Assembly (NCBI GenBank): GCA_029204225.1
Contig: CM055106.1
Location: 48,749,337-48,813,336, forward strand
DNA length: 64,000 nt
Direction: 5' to 3'
Origin: Diphasiastrum complanatum
Taxonomy: Eukaryota; Streptophyta; Lycopodiopsida; Lycopodiales; Lycopodiaceae
Part shown: in pieces, positions 56,090 through 64,000 of the stretch
Layout: every line of letters begins with the position of its first letter
Position numbering within the stretch: the first letter of the stretch is position 1
Program-made: the position numbers and the translations under genes
Notes under the pieces: model-generated
What the model was told of the DNA's origin: nothing
Seen by the model: the letters and a program-made list of their open reading frames with translations, nothing else
Databases searched by the model: none

Positions 56090-59000
56090 ATGCTGCTTCT
56101 GTTCCTTCAAAATGAAAATATTCTAGATTTGAATAGTTTGTGAGATTAATGTTTCTCTTGATAAGCTTTAAATCTCTGAAGGTCTACTGTGCAGAAGGGT
56201 TCTGATAAAAGCTTTACAGGAGTAGAGTGAGCAGTCATAACCATGGTCATGACTACACTGTCTAACATAAAGTTATTACGAACAAATTCTCATTTGGTTT
56301 GTCATACCTTGTCTATGCCGTGGTTTAAGCCTTGGAAGGCAAAAAGTTTAACTGGAAGCAGATGAAGCAATTTTAGAGATTTGTGTTATCTGCTGAGCAT
56401 TCAAACACGAACTGTAGACACTCATTCTTTTCCTGCATCAGGTGCAGTTAACTGTCAAATTTGTTGTTGCTTAAAATTTCCATTTCATTACTTCCCAATG
56501 ACATTGATGAAAACTATTCCTGTATGTGGATGACGTCCAAATATAACAATATTGATCAAGTAAGTGCAAAATGAATGTGGATTGTAAGCAAATACGTGAG
56601 TTTTTGGTGTTAAAATCAAAGATTTACTGCGCTTAAATAGCTAAAGTTTGAGACAATTTTGCAGCAATCAGAACATAGCATCAAGGACTCTAAATTTTTC
56701 AAAGTTGCCTGAGGCATATTGGACATCATGTTCTGCTTTCTGCATTACCTTTATGAACCTTGTTTATCTATTGACATGCATGGATGAACTTCAGTTGATC
56801 ATAAACTACCGATGTCTAGATGGCGTTCAATGGTCGTCCCTAGCTGCACAGCACATGTCTTGCAGTTTTTACATTTGCCTGCTATCGCAGTTACTCAGCT
56901 TGAAGCAGAATTGATCTGTTTCCTGTTTCTGGACGCTGTTGAGGGAATCTAGAGTCAAGGCTTGGCCTAAAAAATGTATGTAGGAATTCAAAATTTTTGT
57001 GAGAACTTCATTTTTCTGGCTTGCTTGAGAGATTCACCAATTTAGATTGTACAGAAAACAGTTTTTGAAATAAAAAACGAAACCAAAATATTGAGTGATT
57101 CCATTATTTTGTGGGATATGTCATTTTGTTGTGAATGTGGTTGGCATCAACTAGCCAGTTAAGCTTAAATGGAGTGTATAGGATTCAATAAGAACAGAAG
57201 ATCATATACTGTTCTCAAACCTTCACAATCAAATTACTTAAACTTGTCATGCACAACTGGTAATCATCAATAATTGCATCTCTTGCAGTGAGCGCCTACC
57301 ATGATCTTCTGCCAATGGCACAGACCATGAAGCTGTCAAACATAAGCTGGATTTGAGTGGTGCATCATCAGACTTTCAACACCTGGAGGTGGCTGCTTGT
57401 ATGTGCAAAAATGTTCTGGTAGCCAAAAAAGCCAATAAACTGCAAAACAAGCCAATCATGCTCTGCTCATTGATTTTATGGGCTTCACGCTTATGACTTT
57501 CCAGCAGGGGCTGTTACCTATTCCAAACTGTGAATTGATTCGAAGGTCCAATACTTGATGGGTGGACTCCAAAGAGTTGAAGATTGCGCATTTCTTTTTG
57601 TTCTGTTTCAGGTAATATCCTAGACTTAATTTTCGCACATGTACCCACGCACACACACATTCACACTTTGCTCTCATGGATCATGTCTACTTGACTTTGA
57701 CTGGCATTTTCGTAATTACTATATCGAGAAAGAAAAGACGATGACTGATAGTTACCTAGTTCTCATGACAAATGCTGTGTGGCCTGGATGGGGCCTACCT
57801 TGTGATGAATATCTGGAGCAACAATACAAGTCTAATTCTTAGAATCTTCCAGAATTGAACATTAGTATATAGACTGTTAGACAATGACTACTATATGCTT
57901 TTGTTGGAATAACTGCGATGGTTATTAGCTGCAGTTTTGATGAGTTGTGGCTAAAATCTACACATGGCCTACTTTTCACTTATATAAAAAGACCATTGCT
58001 TTATGATGTTGTGTAACTTCGTTCCCTGCCTTAATTCATAGATGTTTTAGTCTGTTGCTTTGGCCAATGGCCATCATTATCTTCTCGGTTCCCAGATTCG
58101 ATGTTAAGCTCATAGCTTTTCAACTGAAGACTACAGCTGCACCTGTATGGGCTGGGCTATGGAAGGCTTACCTGCTGTTTTTCTCTCATGCTTGATATAC
58201 CTTTAGCGCTCTCCTTTTGGTTATTACCCCTAGCTTTCTTTTATTATTTTGATTTGACATTAATTGTCTACAAAACTGAGATCAAGCCATCAATTAGAGA
58301 GAATATGGTTGGCTACAATCACTTCTTGAGAAGTATAATATCACAAAGATCATGGCCTTTATTTTTCTAAAACTATTCATGCATTTTTTGTTCCCTGCCA
58401 CCTCCAATCAAACACTTTCTTGTTTACTGTTATGAAAATTATTATTTACTTATTTGATATTGCATGCATGCACACTAGCCTATTTGTTGTGATCGTATGT
58501 TCTATCATGCACAATTGCAATATTGTATAGATTCAATATCACATTTGTGTGCCGCGTACAGTCTAGCCCTCTTTGACATGCACACTTTTGGTATCTTATG
58601 TAAAGCAATATTGCTTCCGTGTGCACAAGCTATTTTGATTCTTTTTTCTTTATTTAACTCCCACTTTTTCGATACTGATATAGTGTTTTGTGTTTTTGCT
58701 TTTATGTATAGGATTTTTGTCCAGCTATCATAATTTTCCTTGCAATTTTTTTCTTATGGCCAATTTTAATCATCGCTTTTCTCTTTTTAACTTCAGTGTG
58801 ACATCACTGAGAAACTTGACTGCTAAACAGCTCATCATTTTTTAGCGTATTCCTTATAGTGAAGACAATGATACTATTTCTCTCAGCAACACTACACCAA
58901 TTTTTTGCAACATGTCCCTACATCGTTGCAGTAATATTTGGTTTAGATAGGGAAAAACAGCTTTAGATTGAAGTTGGACAGGCTGTACACTTCATGAGGA

Positions 59001-59229
59001 TTAGAAGTACCACTCGTCAAATATATGATTGAAGAAATTGCAGACTTGTGGAGAAAAGTTGTGTCTTTGTTTTCTAAAGTTATGTTAATGTGATGATTCT
59101 TAACAGCCATGATGAGGCCTCAATGTTAGGTCATCATCATCATTTTCATAGTATGGCTTTGATTCTACTACAAGAAATTCTCGGTCTTGAAACGTTAAGA
59201 ATTGGAGCTAAAACATTATTAGCCACCAT
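56090..59229. other. No recognisable gene
   Basis: Includes the 3' flank of the MYB-CC gene. Small frames (for example 56648-56914, with LPEAYWTSCSAF vaguely like copia integrase) are too weak to call. No RNA gene or repeat was recognised. Confidence 0.45.
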
Positions 59230-59345
59230 CATAGTTCCTAGGAATAGTATGGAACAGTTCCTAGGAACTATTCCTTAACCATTTAAGGTACCTTAGGAAC
59301 CATTCCTAAAAAGAAAAAACTTTTTTTGTCAAAATAACTTGATGC
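59230..59345. mobile_element. Truncated CATAG element end with TTCCTAGGAA palindromes
   Basis: CATAG at 59230 is followed by TTCCTAGGAA (59235-59244), a perfect GTTCCTAGGAAC (59257-59268) and half-sites to 59310. It matches the relic at 15556-15650 in motif type and E1-E3 in layout. Copia sequence starts at about 59350, so the element is cut. Confidence 0.5.
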
Positions 59346-59351
59346 ATAGCT

Positions 59352-59780
59352 TATGCTCAGATCCCTGCTGATCTAAGAAAAAAGCTGGACGACACAAGCA
59401 GAAAATCGATTTTCATTGGCTAAATCCCATATTACAAGGCATACAAGCTCTACAATCTGGACACCTAGAAAGCATTTTCACCAGTAGAGACGTCATTTTT
59501 GTGGAAGACCAATTTTTCAACCACAAGGGAAAAGCTCGAGAAAATTCCGACCCATATATCAAAAATAGCTCCAGGATCGAACAACAAAAAATCGATACTG
59601 ACTCGAAAAATGAGTCAGAACCTCAACGAGTTGAATTGCATCAGAGGATTGAAGTTCAGCCTATAAGATCGAACCGATCCAGACAGCCTCTATCCCAATT
59701 TATGGATGATCCAGCCTGCTATTTTGTGCATGAATCAAGCACTGTATAAGAGGCAATGTCAATTCCTACATTAATATTTA
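59352..59780 (+). pseudogene. pol: Copia integrase end / RT start fragment
   Basis: AYAQIPADLRKKLDDTSRKS and KAYKLYNLDT, then in another frame SNRSRQPLSQFMDDPACYFV, closely match the copia at 49.2-49.6 kb. The piece stops at the start of RT (EAMSIPT). Confidence 0.7.
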
Positions 59781-59784
59781 ATGC

Positions 59785-60396
59785 TCGTTCACCCACTCTC
59801 GAGTTGTGCAACTTGGAGACAACTCATCACATTCAATCGAAGGTGAATGAACAATTAGAGTTGAATTCAAAAGAGGTGAAGTCAAGTTGCTGTCCAACGT
59901 TCTCCACATTTCAAATCTGACCAAGAATCTGCTCTCACTTAGCAGAATCACCGATTCAGGTCGGAGGGTCGAATTCGATACGGATGGCTGCACAATTCTT
60001 GACAAATCCTGGAAGGTGCTAGCCTATGGAAGAAGAAGCGGCTATCTTTACAAACTCAGCCATTGCTATTCTTCTAACAGTCAAGCTCTTCACACAACCA
60101 TTCCTGAATCAATTGATATGATGTGGCATTTCAGACTTGGCCATCTTAACTTCAACAATATTCAGCAAATGTTAGCTCAGAGTCTAGTACAAGATCTGCC
60201 TTCAGTCAACAAGCCAACTTCTCCATGCGAAAGTTATATTATCAGCAAGCATGCTAGGAGTCCCTTCAGTTTAGACTCAATTCATACATCCAAGGGCTTG
60301 CTCGACCTTGTACATAGCGATATTTGTGGCCCAATGCAGACTGCTTTCACAGAGGGAGCTCTCTATTTTCTAACCTTCATCGACGACTTCTCTTGA
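59785..60396 (+). pseudogene. pol: Copia protease end, pre-integrase and integrase start
   Basis: VQLGDNSSHSIEGE and LLSNVLHISNLTKNLLSL (protease end), MWHFRLGHLNFNNIQQML (pre-integrase), then LDLVHSDICGPMQTAF and FLTFIDDFS with the first integrase Asp. It ends at a stop at 60396. In a copia polyprotein this part lies before, not after, the piece at 59352-59780. Confidence 0.7.
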
Positions 60397-60406
60397 GTAT
60401 TAAAAC

Positions 60407-61440
60407 GAGACACTTGTTATTGGCTTTATTGATTCCTAGAAAGTACAAGACTAAGAACATGGATGTGTATCTTGCACCTTTGGTCGATGAATTGTGCATT
60501 CTTTGGAATGGTATTCACGCTTACGACATCTCGAGACCTTTACAACAAAGAAACTTCATTGTTCGTGGAATTCTAATGTGGACAATGCATGATTAAGTGA
60601 ATGTTCAGGTATCTATATAATGAATCTAATCCGTTTTAGGGTTTAACATTTGAGTATATTTAACTAAGCTTATGTTCAATTTGGTTTATGAACTATGCAG
60701 GTTTAACCACATCGGGTTACAACGCATGTTATATTTGTGGACCACTTTTGGAAGGTCGACATAGCACAAATATGTTGACAAAAGTGGTGTACGAAAATCA
60801 TCGCAAATACTTGCCGCTTGATCATCCTTTTCGAAGGTTAAATAAGCGATTTTTTGGAGGGCGAAGAAATAATCCTCTAACTACGCCACCTCCCCCACGC
60901 ATGAGAGTAGCGGAATGGCATGGTGAATGGCTTAAACATCATGACATTAATTCTTCATGGAAAAATCCATTGATGGTATGAAACGATTGTTTATTTTTCA
61001 TAAATTACCCAATTGGAGGAATTTATTGATAAACCATCTATTGGATCCTATGCACATATTCAAAAATGTCGGTGAATCCTTATGGAACCACATCATTGAC
61101 ATAAAAGACAACTCCGCAGCTCGTAAAGATCTACAAGCGGCCGATGTAAAAAGACTCTATTGGATTCAATACACAGAAGGTGGAGATGAGATTCTACCTA
61201 GGGTGTCGTGGATTCTTACAAAAGAGCAACTCTTATATATCAAACATGTTATAAAACAAATGAGAACTCCAACAGTCTATGCACATTCTTTATGCAAATC
61301 ATTTACCAAAGACGGTAAATTAAGTGGATTAAAATCGCATGATTGGCATCAGATGTTGCAATTCATACTTCCACTTTCTATTCGAGGTCTCTTCAACGAT
61401 GACGTACGAAATACGCTTTACAATTTGTCATCGATGATTA
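60407..61440 (+). pseudogene. CACTA (En/Spm) TNP2-type transposase fragment
   Basis: LLALLIPRKYKTKNMDVYLA and LVDELCILW (60417-60595) match the start of the Transposase_21 core; after a probable intron (GT near 60611, AG at 60699-60700) come GYNACYICGPLL, YENHRKYLPLDHPFRRLNK, then LLDPMHIFKNVGESLWNHII (LDxMHxxKNV motif) and SGLKSHDWHQMLQFILPLSI, the DUF4218 start. It begins abruptly after copia sequence and ends where a copia LTR entered. A stop in the first exon (HD*VNVQ) and one frame change make it non-functional. Confidence 0.75.
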
Positions 61441-61498
61441 GGTCTGTATATTTTTTCAACTTCCTTTTTGGATATACAAGTTTATCTATATCTATTTG

Positions 61499-62628
61499 TG
61501 TTAGATTTATCTCCTCTACTATTCTAAATCCTATTTTAATCTGCCTCCATCCATGCTGTTGTATTTTACTTGTGTTGTCGCACAATATGTATATTTACAT
61601 GTAAATTAAGACAGGTGAAAAACGCGACTGTTTGCATAAATACAAGTAAATTTTCACAAGCGAAAAAGACGAAAAAGATGACACTGTGTTTTTACACGTG
61701 ATTTGTGATAGGCGAAAAAGACGACACTACCCTACAAATGCCAAAAGTTCCCTAATAGAAAAGCGAAGGTACCTTGTAAATCAATTTTTAAGGCATTTGT
61801 CAGAGTGTCGCATTTTTCGCATTTTCATCAATATTAATTTCAACGAAGGCTGATGTCGCGGCCTTCTCACGCTCATCCCATGCACCGTGCAATCAGATTC
61901 AACAACGACAGCAGCCACCCACAATCTCCCACAGACAACACATCCACTTTTGTACTTTCTTCATCTGCACACCTGTAAAATTATGTATATATATTGAATA
62001 CCATCTGCATATTCAAGCAAGCAAAAAGTGTAAAGCAATACACAACATCAGAAGTGTATCAGAGATAGACATAGTAGATGCTTTTGTGCATCGATTCTTT
62101 CTTCCAAATGTATTGTCAGTAATAGGTTTATCACCTTTGCAGATTGTGTGATTAGCTTTGTGAAGCACGCGGTTTCGTCCGCTATTGTCTTGTGCTCACC
62201 TGCATTATTGACCTATATATTTCGCTATACTTAATCTGATTACAGCTCTGTTAATCTTCGTTTAAATTTGTGTCAGTATTGCAATGTTTTTCTACATTCT
62301 GTCTGACTTTCTTATTGCTTAATCTGGTAGTCTGCTCTTCGTGAATTATTATTAGTCTAATTGTTCGCGACAAATTATCATTATGATGTCTTGATGCTTA
62401 ATGTTTGGCTACATAATCAGATCGAATGTGATTTCTATCACTATTGTTCTATTCGTGTCTGATAGGCGTAGTCATGCTTAAGGAAAGAGTGAGATAGCTT
62501 ATTCCGCTGCGCACGAACACTTTGCATTCGAGTTTGTATCTTTTCGAGTTTCGAGTTCGCTTCTTTTTGTGTTCGTTTTTTTTTTTTCTCTTTAGCTATC
62601 CTCCGCTTCACACCCCTCTTTTTCAACA
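61499..62628 (+). repeat. Copia 5' LTR C
   Basis: Starts TGTTAGATTTATC, ends TTTCAACA, 1130 bp, and is followed at once by the PBS. It matches LTR A and B over their length and has an additional 3' part of about 300 bp. The left flank ATTTG is the likely target duplicate. Confidence 0.8.
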
Positions 62629-63005
62629 TGGTATCAGAGCCATTTTCTGTAGCCTGATAAGCTTCCACAATAACAAGACTCTACTAGCCGATAGAGTAAT
62701 TGTCTTCTTGTTCTATAATTTAGCACCAAATTTTCATACTTAAGTCATTGATAGTTATTCCTATCACCTGGACTAATCTTCCACATAGATTCACAAGGGA
62801 AAGCCAGTCCTATCATGGACAAGCTTGATGGAGCAAATTTCCATCTGTGAAAATTTAATATAAAAACAGTGCTAATGGCTAAGGAGTTGTATGACGTTGT
62901 TATAGGTGCAGAAGGGAAACCTGAAGCTGACGACACAACAATCTCCAGATGGAAGCTGAAGGAAAGACATTCGCGGTGATCATCCTCAACATTTACTAAA
63001 ACTAC
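62629..63005 (+). pseudogene. gag: Copia PBS and gag start
   Basis: TGGTATCAGAGCC (62629-62641) is the tRNA-iMet site. From ATG 62815, MDKLDGANFHL then after a stop MAKELYDVVIGAEGKPEADD and TTISRWKLKERHS match the N-terminus of copia gag. The frame is cut at 63005 by a gypsy LTR. Confidence 0.7.
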
Positions 63006-63493
63006 TGTTGGCCAAGCCTTACTTAGTGGGCCCGCCACAGTACAATAGAGCAATAAGTGCGAGACACTGGCTCCTGCGTCTATTAGCCCACCCCAATGAG
63101 CACGTTAATTAAATAGTTTAAGTTGTGTTCTAGTGACTTGGGCCTTAGGTGCAAATAAAATAAGTTAAAGGCCAAAGTCTAAGTTACAAGGTTGAGTCAA
63201 AGTCAAATGGTGGTAGGTGGGGTGTGTTTCTTTGTGCACCACTAGATCTTTTGTGTTTCTTTGGAAGGTTTAGGATTGCAATCCTTGCCATTTCAAGTAG
63301 CCAATAGAATGAATGGGGCAAGGGCCTCCCCAAGAATAAAAGAGCTCATTTTACATTCTCAATCCAAGGAGAAAACTCTACTGGTTTCTCCATCTCTCTC
63401 TCTCTCTCTAGGTTGGGTGTGAATAGTTTTGAAAAGGTGCTCGGGCCTCCAAAGCCTCTCTCCACCTAAGCGTTCTCTCCCTCCCTTTATCTA

Positions 63494-63571
<78 letters not shown>

Positions 63572-63641
63572 GTGCTATGCAGGTGAAGGTGAGGTTGCCG
63601 TTCCCAGCGACGAACCTCTATACTACGAAGACGACACAACA
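63006..63641 (+). repeat. LTR of a tRNA-Asp-type retrotransposon
   Basis: Starts TGTTGGCC and ends ACACAACA (636 bp), contains AATAAA (63338-63343) and a long (TC)n tract. ACTAC (63001-63005) may be the left target duplicate. The rest of the element lies beyond the window. Confidence 0.6.
63497..63568. repeat. (TC)n microsatellite inside LTR
   Basis: About 36 uninterrupted TC units in the transcribed part of the LTR. Confidence 0.95.
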
Positions 63642-63642
63642 G

Positions 63643-63661
63643 TGGCGTCATTGCCGAGGAG
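63643..63661 (+). promoter_or_regulatory. Degenerate tRNA-Asp primer-binding site
   Basis: TGGCGTCATTGCCGAGGAG resembles the tRNA-Asp complement TGGCGCCGTTGCCGGGGA with transitions. One base separates it from the LTR end. Confidence 0.6.
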
Positions 63662-63708
63662 CGTCACACACTCGCCTCGCCGCATAGCTTTCTTATTCTT
63701 CTCGCTCT

Positions 63709-63774
<66 letters not shown>
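63709..63774. repeat. (TC)n microsatellite downstream of PBS
   Basis: About 32 TC units in the leader of the same element. The remaining sequence to 64000 is leader with no reading frame of note. Confidence 0.95.
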
Positions 63775-63778
<4 letters not shown>

Positions 63779-64000
63779 CTCCTATGCTTTTTTCAACTAA
63801 AACTCGGATTTTGTGGATAGATTAGGGAGGTTTAGTATTAGATTTGTCATTTTTCATGTATTTTTTTTTGTTTCGAATGTACTATAGGGGGAGATTGTGA
63901 GGGAGGAGGCTCAGATCCAAGCACCCAATCCCTTCGTTTAATCCAAAAAAACCTCCCAAAATCAGAAAATACACTCAAATCTATATTTTGGTGAAAAAAA

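Noticed and set aside
56520-56545. LYVDD-like RT box
   Set aside because: FLYVDDV appears in one frame but flanking sequence has stops and no other RT motif, so chance or a very old relic.

Overview
The window looks like nuclear DNA from a land plant with a large, repeat-rich genome. Evidence: primer-binding sites matching plant initiator tRNA-Met and tRNA-Asp, several lineages of Ty1/copia and Ty3/gypsy LTR retrotransposons, hAT-like and CACTA DNA transposons, long (CT)n tracts, GT-AG introns, and one intact plant-specific MYB-CC (GARP) transcription factor gene. The species cannot be fixed from sequence alone; nothing argues for an organelle, bacterium or animal.

Left third (1-15.6 kb): a decayed + strand gypsy element (leader to about 2990, gag 9.9-11.1 kb, integrase 11.7-12.4 kb) is split by two hAT-like elements lying head-to-tail, E1 (3004-6435) and E2 (6444-9479). 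They share one 8-bp target duplication (CTTGCAAC / CTTGCAGC / CTTGCAAC), both end in CATAG...CTATG, and each carries a BED-finger reading frame and its own set of short palindromes next to the ends. A second gypsy integrase with chromodomain (13.1-15.0 kb) is interrupted by an LTR/PBS fragment plus a tRNA-like Pol III promoter sequence.

Middle-left (15.6-32.1 kb): a three-level nest. A gypsy element (minus strand) received a short CATAG hAT element (E3, 16845-22477, 8-bp TSD), which received a nearly complete chromovirus (17012-21974, identical-length 358-bp LTRs, TSD ATTAC). Further right are a decayed gypsy integrase (24.3-26.9 kb), a hAT transposase relic with BED and DUF659-like parts (E5, 27.6-29.0 kb), one unrecognised short ORF and a copia tail.

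Middle-right (32.1-52 kb): a minus-strand copia (32.5-37.0 kb); a + strand copia tail lying tail-to-tail with an inverted relative, making a roughly 1.8-kb-arm inverted repeat (38.5-42.2 kb); a minus-strand gypsy with a tRNA-Asp PBS, four-knuckle gag and a dispersed CGAAGGTT motif in its noncoding parts (43.1-48.5 kb); and an internally deleted copia (48.9-52.0 kb).

Right (52-64 kb): the MYB-CC gene (53905-56089, six coding exons, 401 aa), about 3 kb without a recognisable gene, then a stack in which permuted copia pieces abut a CACTA transposase, which is entered by a copia 5' LTR + gag, itself entered by a gypsy LTR with tRNA-Asp-like PBS that runs off the end. Apart from the MYB-CC gene nearly every coding relic is broken by stops, frameshifts or deletions; most of this window is a record of successive transposition.
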